A stretch of DNA of 64,000 nucleotides from Aureococcus anophagefferens. Taxonomy: Eukaryota > Sar > Pelagophyceae > Pelagomonadales > Pelagomonadaceae. The position numbers and the translations under genes were made by a program. Location of the stretch: contig NW_008705567.1 in NCBI RefSeq assembly GCF_000186865.1, forward strand, positions 1,690,117-1,754,116, given 5' to 3'. How positions within the stretch are numbered: the stretch's first letter is position 1; the number at the start of each line of letters is the position of its first letter. The notes beneath the pieces were generated by a model. It did no database searches and had not been told where the DNA came from. It saw nothing but the letters and a program-made list of their open reading frames with translations. Below are positions 17,398 through 25,600 of this stretch, in pieces.

Positions 17398-19335
17398 ATG
17401 GCGGGCGCGAGCCAGCGCGTGCGCGTCGCCGTGCGCGTGCGGCCGCTCAACGACCGCGAGGCGGGGAGCGCCGTCGTGCGGTGCCTCGACCCGGGCAGCC
17501 TCGAGCTCATGTGCCCGTCGGCGGGCGGCGTCCGGGCCGCGAAGACGTTCAACTTCGACCTCTGCGCCCACGAGGGCATGGGCCAGGACGACGTCTTCGG
17601 GAGCGTCGGCGCGCGCGAGCTGCTGGACAGCGCGCTGCGGGGGATGAAGGCGACGATGTTCGCGTACGGCGCGACGGGCTCCGGGAAGACGCACACGATC
17701 ATCGGCCACGCGCGCGACGGCGCCGAGTTCCCCCAGGAGCCCCGGGGCGACGGGGGCACGGGCCTCATCGACCGGGCCGCGGCCTACCTCTTCTCGAACG
17801 CGAGGGAGAGCGGCTTCTTCGCGGTGGCGTCGTTCTTCGAGGTCTACGACGAGCGCGTCTACGACCTGCTCGACGCGTCGAAGACGCCGCTGCCCGTGCG
17901 GCACAACGTGGGCACGGGCTTCTTCGTGCCGGGCCTGAGCGAGCTCGAGTGCTTCAGCCCCGACGACGTCGTCGCGGTGTTGGCCGAGGGGCGGCGGAGC
18001 CGGCGGCGCGCCGCGCACAAGCTCAACCGCGACTCGTCGCGGGGCCACGCGCTGCTGACGCTGAAGCTCGTCCACGGCCGGACGCGGGGGAAGGTGAGCT
18101 TCGTCGACCTCGCGGGCAACGAGCGGTTGAAGCGGTCCGAGGATTCGGACGCGGCGGAGACAGGCTCGATCAACCGGTCGCTCCACGCGCTGGGCAAGGT
18201 CATCTCGACGCTCGCGAAGAAGGGCGACAAAGAGGACGAGGCCCACGTGCCCTACCGCGACTCGACGCTCACGAAGCTCCTCATGGACTCGCTCGGCGGC
18301 GACGTCGTCACGCTGATGATCGCGTGCGTGTCCCCCGCGGAGGCCCACCTCGACGAGACGCTCTGCACGCTCCAATACGCCTACCGCGCCAAGGGCATCG
18401 TCAACTCGCCCGCCGTGAACCTCGTCGGCGCGCCGCGCGGGAGTATCGCGGTGGCCGCGCAGGAGGAGACGATGGCGGAGATGCGCGCGCTCCGGGAGGA
18501 GGTGCGGCAGCTGCGGGAGGAGAACCGGCGCCTCGCGGGCGCCAACGCGAAATTGGAGGCCCTCGCCGCGGACCTCGCCGCCAAGGCGTCGGAGGCGTCC
18601 CAGCGGCCGCGGGGCCCGTCCGACGAGCCGCGCGACGACTCGCGCGCGCGCGGCGGCAGCGACGACGACGACCCCTGGCAGCGGCGGCAGCCTACCGCCG
18701 GCACGCCCCGGGGCACGCCCCGCGGCGGGTCGAGGCGCGCGCGCCGCGGGTCCCAGCACCGCAACGCGCCGCAGAGCCGCGCGCAGTCTTCTCGCAGCGA
18801 CGCGTCCGAGCACTTCGCGGCCGCCGTGTCGCCGTCGGCGAACGTCAGCGAGCTCGAGGAGAAGGTGGCCAAGCTCAGCGAGACCTGCGCCTCGCTCGGC
18901 AAGCAGCTCGACCAGGCCCACTTCAACCACCACACGTACAAGGAGCAGCAGGAGTTCAAGTGGCACCAGGCGCAGCAGGCCCACGCGTCCCAGTCCGCCC
19001 AGTGGCAGCAGGCCCTCCAGACCCAACAGGCCTCCCACGACGAGGAGCTCCGCGCCGCCGAGGCCGCGCGGTCCGAGCTCGAGGCCAAGAGCGTGAAAAA
19101 TCCCGAGGACGAGTACTACGCCAACTTCTACCAGAGCCAGCTCCTCTCGCACCAGCGCCTCGTGGACCCGACGAACCAGACGGCCGCGCCGACGCCGACG
19201 AACGGCGCGCGCCGCCGGCGGCCCGAGGAGAACGTCGACGGCCTCTGCGCGGTCCGCCGCTCCGTGCACGGCGACGTCGTCAAGCGCCACCGCGACATCT
19301 CCGACATGCTCGGGTTGGAGCCCGACGGGTGCTAG
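17398..19335 (+). CDS. Kinesin with N-terminal motor
   Basis: 645 residues from ATG at 17398 (MAGASQRVRVAVRVRPLND). The motor domain runs to about residue 345: P-loop GATGSGKT at 91-98, EVYDERVYDLL, switch I NRDSSRGHALL, switch II VDLAGNERLKRSE, and the microtubule-binding HVPYRDSTLTKLLMDSLGG. A short neck coiled coil (MAEMRALREEVRQLREENRR) follows, then a Ser/Arg/Gly-rich disordered stretch, a Gln/His-rich coiled coil (about 480-570) and a basic tail. It is a plus-end-type N-terminal kinesin; the subfamily cannot be set by eye. The open frame upstream of the ATG is antisense to the Jhy-like gene and is not coding. Confidence 0.93.
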   Translation: MAGASQRVRVAVRVRPLNDREAGSAVVRCLDPGSLELMCPSAGGVRAAKTFNFDLCAHEGMGQDDVFGSVGARELLDSALRGMKATMFAYGATGSGKTHTIIGHARDGAEFPQEPRGDGGTGLIDRAAAYLFSNARESGFFAVASFFEVYDERVYDLLDASKTPLPVRHNVGTGFFVPGLSELECFSPDDVVAVLAEGRRSRRRAAHKLNRDSSRGHALLTLKLVHGRTRGKVSFVDLAGNERLKRSEDSDAAETGSINRSLHALGKVISTLAKKGDKEDEAHVPYRDSTLTKLLMDSLGGDVVTLMIACVSPAEAHLDETLCTLQYAYRAKGIVNSPAVNLVGAPRGSIAVAAQEETMAEMRALREEVRQLREENRRLAGANAKLEALAADLAAKASEASQRPRGPSDEPRDDSRARGGSDDDDPWQRRQPTAGTPRGTPRGGSRRARRGSQHRNAPQSRAQSSRSDASEHFAAAVSPSANVSELEEKVAKLSETCASLGKQLDQAHFNHHTYKEQQEFKWHQAQQAHASQSAQWQQALQTQQASHDEELRAAEAARSELEAKSVKNPEDEYYANFYQSQLLSHQRLVDPTNQTAAPTPTNGARRRRPEENVDGLCAVRRSVHGDVVKRHRDISDMLGLEPDGC

Positions 19336-19413
19336 GCCCGCGGGTTCGTGTGTAAAGGTGAAAGTGGTGTTGGTAGTGCGTCTGCACCACCGCATATCTC
19401 CGTCACTTTCTCC

Positions 19414-19421
19414 GTCGGGTG
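19414..19421. repeat. Left target-site duplication of transposon
   Basis: GTCGGGTG, identical to 20517-20524 on the other side of the element. Confidence 0.9.
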
Positions 19422-19500
19422 TTGAGGGGGGTCGGTGGCGCCCTCGGCGCCCTCGGCGCCCTCGGGACGAGGGCGCCGCCCCCTCGTCCGACGCCCTCGG
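19422..19500 (+). repeat. Left terminal inverted repeat, 79 bp
   Basis: Perfect reverse complement of 20438-20516. It contains three GGCGCCCTC units and an inverted copy of the CGGACGAG subterminal motif. Confidence 0.95.
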
Positions 19501-19525
19501 ACCCTCGGACGGAGGATCGGCGCCC

Positions 19526-19591
19526 TCGGACGAGGACTCGGCCGTCGGACGAGCGCGCGGCCGTCGGACGAGCGCACGTCCATCGGACGAG
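19526..19591 (+). repeat. Subterminal array of TCGGACGAG, 19-bp period
   Basis: TCGGACGAG starts at 19526, 19545, 19564 and 19583. Regular subterminal repeats of this sort usually bind the transposase. Confidence 0.9.
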
Positions 19592-20437
19592 GGCGGCGAA
19601 CCGTTGGTGACCCCCGGCCCGGGGCGCTGGATGTCCGGGGCTGCGTGATGTGTTTATGACAGGCTTTGCACCCGCGCCGCTCAGCGAATACGCGGAGATG
19701 CGCAACGATCTCTGTGGCTGCATGGGCCGCATCCTGACGGACGACGCGCCGGTGAAAACGGGACGTCCAGGCGATGGCGTCGGGGAACAGGCGGGCGGTT
19801 CTCAGAGGCTCGAATGGGGCGCGCTCGACGCCTCCCAACCCATCGACTCGTTTCGAATCACTGCAGCATCGGGAATCGTTCGTCGTCACCCAGGCGTCGT
19901 CTCGGTACAAGGGCTGGGTCGTGAGACTCGAAATCGTCGAGTTCGTCCGGTCGGGGCTCGGGCGCCGCGGCGGTCCGACGGAGACTCCGTGATGATCCAC
20001 GGCAGCACCAGCGTCAGCAGCCAGGAGAGATCGTCCCTGGCCGCCCCCGGGCCACGCTCCATCATCGACTGGGGCGACTGCGCGGCCTAGGACCGACAGG
20101 ACCTCGTGCCCGCGCCGACGTGTAGGCAGCCCACGGCGCCGCGAGGGGAAAGCGCCGCACGGCCGCCGCTCTTGGCTGCGCCCCGTCTCGGGGACCGTCG
20201 CGACCGTGGGCGTCAATGCCGGCACCCACGGCGCGCCCAGGGACGCCCAAGGGCTGCGCCTTTGGGCTGCCGCGCCCCCTCATAACCTTCCAACGACGGA
20301 TGGCCAGAGATTTGCAGTCACGGTTCGAGCGCGCCGGGCGTGCCTGGCCAATCAGCGGCCGTCGGCGCCCTCGGCGCCCTCGGCCATTTCGGACCCTCGG
20401 ACGCTCGGCTCCCTCGGACGAGGGGAAAATCCCTCAG

Positions 20438-20516
20438 CCGAGGGCGTCGGACGAGGGGGCGGCGCCCTCGTCCCGAGGGCGCCGAGGGCGCCGAGGGCGC
20501 CACCGACCCCCCTCAA
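20438..20516 (-). repeat. Right terminal inverted repeat, 79 bp
   Basis: Perfect reverse complement of 19422-19500, ending ...CCCCCCTCAA. Confidence 0.95.
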
Positions 20517-20524
20517 GTCGGGTG
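20517..20524. repeat. Right target-site duplication of transposon
   Basis: GTCGGGTG, identical to 19414-19421. Confidence 0.9.
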
Positions 20525-20736
20525 CCGAGGCTTTGATGTTGGTCGAGATGTTTGCACCATGTTTCGTCGGAGAGCCACCCACCCAATCCTTCGCCGCCGC
20601 TAGCTTGAACTTGTCGAAGCCGGCAGGGCCCGCGTTCGCACCAAGCTTCCATCTCCCACAAACCTGTTTGCAGTCGGCTGCAACTTTTTCCCACCTGCAT
20701 CCCCGGGCTCCAAGCCCCTTCGGGGCCTCGCGCCAC

Positions 20737-21474
20737 ATGGCGTCAATCGATAAGCTACCGGCGGCGTGCCTCGCGGCAACGCTGCAACACCTCCCTTTGA
20801 AAGATCGCATGGCCGCGACGCGCACGGCGCGGTCCTGGCACGCGCAGCGCCCATTGCTCTGGCGGCGCCTCGCGTCCATCCGCGTCTGGACGACGGCGTC
20901 CGCCGTCGAGAAGGTCGCCTTCGCCTTCGACGACGGCTCGCGCGAGCGCTACGGCCCGATTTCCGCGGAATGCGTCGCGTCGTGCCGGCCCTTCGAGCTG
21001 CTGCGCGACGAGGTGCTCGTCGCCGTCTGCGTGCGCGAGGCGCCGGGCGGGGGCGTCGACGCCATCTCCTTCTGCGTCGCCTCGGAGACGCGCGCGCGGA
21101 CGTCGCCGGTCTACGGCTCCCGCGGTTGCGGCCGCGCGCGCGTGCTCGCGCGCGCGGGCGGCGGCGCCATCCTCGGCCTCGGCGTCGCCCTGCGCGACGA
21201 CGGGTCCCTGGCGCGCGTCGACGGCCTGCGGGACCGCGCGGGCGCCGCGAGGAAGCGCCTCCGGTACCGCGACGCGGGCTTCTCGGACGTCGCGGCGCCC
21301 TTCTTCGACGACCTGCTCCCGGCCGTCGCCAAGGCGCCGGTCCTCGCCGCGCTGCCGCGGCCGTCGCCGGAGGGCAGCGCGCTCCAGCGCTGGGCCTTCG
21401 ACCAGGGCCTCCGCATGGGCGTGCTCCTGAGCCTCCGCGGCGGCAGCGACGACGAGGACGACGACGCCGCGTGA
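20737..21474 (+). CDS. F-box protein
   Basis: 245 residues from ATG at 20737 (MASIDKLPAACLAATLQHLP). Residues 5-45 are an F-box: KLPAACLAATLQHLPLKDRM, AATRTARSW and LLWRRLASIRVW. It would bind Skp1 and recruit a target to an SCF ubiquitin ligase. The following 180 residues form a beta-rich region (ISFCVASETRARTSPVYGSR, GGGAILGLGVALRDDGS) reminiscent of a SPRY-like or similar recognition domain, but I cannot name it. The tail is acidic (DDEDDDAA). The open frame continues upstream into the transposon, but no ATG there is supported. It ends 72 bp from the convergent GNAT gene. Confidence 0.75.
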   Translation: MASIDKLPAACLAATLQHLPLKDRMAATRTARSWHAQRPLLWRRLASIRVWTTASAVEKVAFAFDDGSRERYGPISAECVASCRPFELLRDEVLVAVCVREAPGGGVDAISFCVASETRARTSPVYGSRGCGRARVLARAGGGAILGLGVALRDDGSLARVDGLRDRAGAARKRLRYRDAGFSDVAAPFFDDLLPAVAKAPVLAALPRPSPEGSALQRWAFDQGLRMGVLLSLRGGSDDEDDDAA

Positions 21475-21546
21475 GAGGGGTCTCGCGCGGCCGTGCCACC
21501 GACCCCGACGGCGGAGCCCGAGGGGGGAATTAACTACCATGCTGCT

Positions 21547-22314
21547 TTAGAAGGGCAGGAGGTCCAGCGCGGACGCGGCGACACCGAGGGCGACGACGCC
21601 CGCCGCGGGGACGAGCAGCCCGCCGACGCCGCCGCCGAGGGCCTTGGTCATCGTGAGCGTCGTCGTCGCCGTCGACACGACGCGGCCGTCGGACTTGGGC
21701 GTCAGCGTCTTCGCGTTCTCGTCGAAGAGCTCGGGGATCTCCGCGTAGCCGAGCTTCTTGTAGAGCTTCTTCGCCGGCGTGTTCTTGTCCTCGACGACGA
21801 GCGTGATCTCGCTGCAGCCCCAGTCGCGCGCGCTCTTCTCGCAGGCCCTGACGAGCTCCGCGCCGACGCCCTTGCGGCGGCCGTCGCGGCCGACGGCCAG
21901 ATTCGACATGACGGGCACGATGTCGCCGTCGCCGGCGGCGCCGTCGAGCTCGACGCCCGCGCAGCCCACGGGCACGCCCGCCGCGTCGCTCGCGACGTAG
22001 AACGCGGACCGCCGCCGGCTCGGGTCGCGCCGCGAGCCGTAGCGGCGCCGGAACTCGACCTCCTGCTCGCGCTTCAGGCGCTTCCGCTGGTCCTCCTTGA
22101 GCACCCGGCCCTCGGCCTTGTCCCGCCAGAAGGCCTCCACGAACATCTTCGACACCTCGACGAAGTCCTCGTCCTTCTCGGCGATGTCGAGGCCGCCGCG
22201 CAGCGCCCTGAGCTGGCGGTCTGATCGGCGGCTCAGCGCGCGCTGCGGCGCGGCGACGAGCAGCGCCGTCGTTGCATGCGCGAGCGCGCAGGCGATGGCG
22301 ACGGCGCGCAGCAT
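21547..22314 (-). CDS. GNAT-family N-acetyltransferase, plastid-targeted
   Basis: 255 residues from ATG at 22314 (MLRAVAIACALAHATTALLV), chosen because it starts a clean signal peptide; upstream codons are in frame but lack this. The presequence ends ALLVAAPQRALS, a plastid-type two-part leader. The GNAT core covers about 70-200: YVASDAAGVPVGCAGVEL, SNLAVGRDGRRKGVGAELV (motif A, the R..G.G acetyl-CoA loop), WGCSEITLVVEDKN and AKKLYKKLGY (motif B). A C-terminal hydrophobic segment (GGLLVPAAGVVALGVAASAL) suggests membrane attachment. Plastid GNATs of this type acetylate protein N-termini or lysines; the substrate is unknown. It is divergent from the giant gene, with 348 bp between starts. Confidence 0.85.
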   Translation of the reverse strand: MLRAVAIACALAHATTALLVAAPQRALSRRSDRQLRALRGGLDIAEKDEDFVEVSKMFVEAFWRDKAEGRVLKEDQRKRLKREQEVEFRRRYGSRRDPSRRRSAFYVASDAAGVPVGCAGVELDGAAGDGDIVPVMSNLAVGRDGRRKGVGAELVRACEKSARDWGCSEITLVVEDKNTPAKKLYKKLGYAEIPELFDENAKTLTPKSDGRVVSTATTTLTMTKALGGGVGGLLVPAAGVVALGVAASALDLLPF

Positions 22315-22662
22315 CGTTGGTGGTGTTGTCGAGCTGCTCCTGTTGGCAGCGTGACGCAGTCTCGAGATCTCGAGCGGCTCGGTGGCGAGATGAAGTGTCT
22401 TGCAGTACAACTAAGCTTAGGTGAACCGCGCCGTATCAACCTCACCTTCCGTCTTGCCGTGGACGGCGCAACCTCTTGTGAGCACAAGCTCTTTCAAAGG
22501 GCAGCCCATTGCGGCGTCGCGCCGGCGGCCCGCAGCAGGCTTGCCCGGCAGCGACACGAAAACAGACGCGCGAGCGCTGCCGACCACAGGAAGGGGCAGC
22601 CTCGCACAAAAAAGCTCGCGCTGCCGACCACAGGAAGGGGCAGCCTCGCACCAAAAAAAACC
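22315..22662. promoter_or_regulatory. Divergent promoter interval of GNAT and giant gene
   Basis: No gene is seen in these 348 bp. They should hold both promoters. The half next to the giant gene carries a two-copy 44-bp repeat and ends in AAAAAAAACC directly before the ATG. No TATA box is obvious. Confidence 0.5.
22574..22661 (+). repeat. 44-bp tandem repeat with hairpin, just 5' of giant gene
   Basis: Two copies start at 22574 and 22618. Each has GCTGCC and GGCAGC arms around a 13-base centre, so each can form a hairpin, and each ends in an A-run. They lie in the probable 5' leader. Confidence 0.9.
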
Positions 22663-25600
22663 ATGCCGTCGGCGCCGCTGATGCCGGCCGTCGCGCCCGT
22701 GGCCGTGCCGCCGACGGTGCGCGTGCGCGTCATCGACAGACACACGCAAAAGAGCCTCGACGACGTCGCCGTCGTCGTCTTCGTGCCCGCCGACGACCAC
22801 GCGCCCATCGTCGTGCCGCTCGCCGGCGGCGCCGCGCAGATCACGACGGACAAAGACGCGAAGCTCGCGGCGCTGCAGACGCTGCCCGCGCGCAAGTTCC
22901 TCGTGCGCGCGACGGCGCCGGGCTACGCGCAGACGACCTACTGCGACGGGCCCATCTCGCTCTACTACGAGCACGTCGTCGTCGACGCCGAGGGGACGCC
23001 CCAGAAGGAGGTCGTCGTGGAGATGGAGCGGCGGTGCGTGTGCGTCTGGCTCAGCTGCCGCGACGCGCGCACGGGCGACATGCTGCCGACGGCGAAGGTG
23101 CGCCTGCGGGACACGCGGGGCACGGGCGCGGCCTTCGTCTTCGACAAGCCGGGCGAGCACACCGTCGACGTCGGGCGGCCGGACGCGCTCGGCGACGACG
23201 CGGTCTACGCCGTCGAGGTCGAGCTGTCGGGCTATTTGCTGTGGGGCCCGAAGACGGTGACGCTGACCCACGGCGCCGTCGTCGAATTACACGTCGATCT
23301 CCGGGCGACGGACGTGCGCGTGGACTGCCGCGACCTGAGGACGATGCAGGCGCTGGACGACGTCTTCGTCACGCTCGTCGCGGGCGACGAGCTCGACGCG
23401 CGGAACGACGTGCTCTTCCTCGGCGTCGGGCCGCGGCGCGTGGCGGCCGTGGACCTGGAGAAGCCCTACCGCATCGAAGCGACGGCGCCGAACATGCGGC
23501 AGGTGTCGGCGACGAGGCCCGCGATCTTCCGGGCCGGCGACTTCGAGCGGTCCTGGAGCTCCGCGAGTGGCGACGCGGCGCCGCTGCTCGTCCGCGTCCA
23601 CCTGGAGCCCATCTCCGTCCCCGAGCCCTTCCCGACGCCGGAGCTGCCCGTCTGGGGCTGGCTGCGCCTCGGCGACCAGCGGCGCGACCCCGACGAGCCG
23701 GACCCGGAGGAGAAGCCCGTCCCGGACGACAAGTGGGGCGAGGCGACGGTCGTCATCACGGTCGTCGACGCGACGGTCCGCGACGCGCCCGTGAACCTCC
23801 GCGGGGCCCGCGTCGTCGTCAACGGCGCGGTCCTGTGTGGAAATCAACCACTGGTTTGGGGGGTCCTGACCAAACTTCAGAACTCTCTATCTCGGTCAAA
23901 TCGAAGTCGATTCGGCTGATTTTTGGACGAATCGATTGCTCTCATCGAGTTCTCGAAGCACAGCAGAAAGCCTTGCGTCGGAACGGTCGCATACGCGCAC
24001 ATTGAAGTCGGGTTGAAGATTTGGTTTCCACACAGGCGCGGTCGCGGGCAAGACGGGCGACGGCGGCGAGCCCCTCGCGGCCAAGATCCGCGCGCCGCCC
24101 CACGTCGACAAGTCGTCGACCGTCGCCGTGACGGCCCGCGCGGAGCTCGCGGGCTACTGCGGCGCCGACGAGTTCACCGCGTCCACGGCGCGCGTCCACG
24201 TCTTCGCCGGCGGCAGCGAGTCCATCGTCGTCGCGCTCCGGCGCACGACGCTCGCCGTGCGCGTCATCCGCGCCGACGACGAGCACCGGAGCTTCCTCCC
24301 GGGCGACGTGCAGCTCAAGGTGACGCCGACGCACGCGTCCGCGCCGCGGCCGGGCGTCGCGCCGCGGCGCGCGCCGTTTCTGAGCGACGACGACCTCTTC
24401 CTCGACGTGCTCCACGCGCAGGCGACCTTCGACGGCACCGTCGCCGCGCGGCGCGGCGGGGAGCGCGGGGCGCCCTTCGTCTACGACGTCGTGTCCGTCG
24501 ACGGGAGCGTGTGCTTGAAGGACGTCGCGCGGGACGCGCTCGAGTCGCGGCGGCGCGTCGGCTTCGCCGAGGCCGTCGCGCACGCGCTCCAGTCGCGCCC
24601 GCTGGACATCGGCGAGGCCGTCGCGTGCCTCCACGAGCACCGGGGCACCTACGTCGTCGAGTGCAGCGCGAAAGGGTTCCGCCTCGCGGGCGCGGACGAC
24701 GGCAACTCGCTCACGAAATTCTTCTCGGGCCGCGACTTCGCCGCGCTCGGCGGCCACTGCGTCGCGCTGCCGCTCGTCCTCCCCATGGAGCCGTCGAGCG
24801 CGCCGCTGCACATCGTCGCGTGCGTCGACGCCGTCTCCGGGGAGCGCGTCGCGGCGACGGTGGCCGTCGGCGGCGCGACGGCGTCCGTCGACGCCGAGGG
24901 CGGCGGCGCGGCCGTCGACGTGCCTCTACCGCCCGGCTGCGCCTGGACGACGGTCAAAGTGGTGGCCACCGCGAAGCACTGGGTCCAGGTCGGGCCCTAC
25001 GACGCCGCGGTCCGCGCGGACCGGAGATGCGAGGTCACCGTGAAGCTCCGCCGCGCGGACGTCGTCGTCCACGTGCTCTCCCAGAACCGCAAGAAGCGCC
25101 TCAAGGGCGCGGCTTTGCGCCTCACGAAGTTCTTCCAGGGGTCCCAGCGGGACGACCACGTCGAGCGGCGCATCGAGGCCGCCGTGCCGCTGGCCGTGGA
25201 CCCCGGCGCGCGCTACCGCCTCTCGGCGTCGCTCCGGAAGCATCGCCAGCTGTCGATGACGCAGCCCTTCACGGTGACGGAGCAGATGTTCCGCGACGCG
25301 CACGCGCGCGGCGAGACGGCGCCCCTGCGCATCGCCGTCGACATGGACGTCGCCGTCGGCGCCATCGATCTGGTCGTCGTCGACGTCGCGGGCGTGCCGG
25401 TGCCCGCGGCGCGCGTCACCGCGACCTTCGTGGACGCCCGCGCGCCCCCGGTCGTCGTCGGCCACCGCCGCGGCGTCCACGAGCTCGCCCTGCCGCCGCC
25501 GCCGCCGCGGGACCCCGCCGCGCCGCCGCCGCCGCCCGGCGGGAAACGGGGCGACCACGCCGCGGACTTACGGTGCGACTGCGAGGGCTTCGTCATGGTC

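Larger units (their letters stand above)
19422..20516. mobile_element. Non-autonomous DNA transposon, 1,095 bp
   Basis: The ends are 79-bp perfect inverted repeats (19422-19500 and 20438-20516) starting TTGAGGGGGGTCGGTGGCGC, flanked by the 8-bp duplication GTCGGGTG. The left subterminal region has four copies of TCGGACGAG at exact 19-bp spacing, with more on the right. The interior (about 19,600-20,340) has frames of up to about 150-300 codons but none with transposase motifs, so it must be mobilised in trans. Eight-bp duplications are typical of hAT and P superfamilies; the terminal sequence is not a standard hAT CAGGG end, so the class is open. It sits between the kinesin and F-box genes and breaks no gene. 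Confidence 0.9.

Noticed and set aside
19332..20225. 297-codon minus-strand frame inside the transposon as a transposase
   Set aside because: It runs through the TIR and subterminal repeats, is Arg/Pro-rich, and shows no DDE/D, zinc-finger or hAT-type dimerisation motif.
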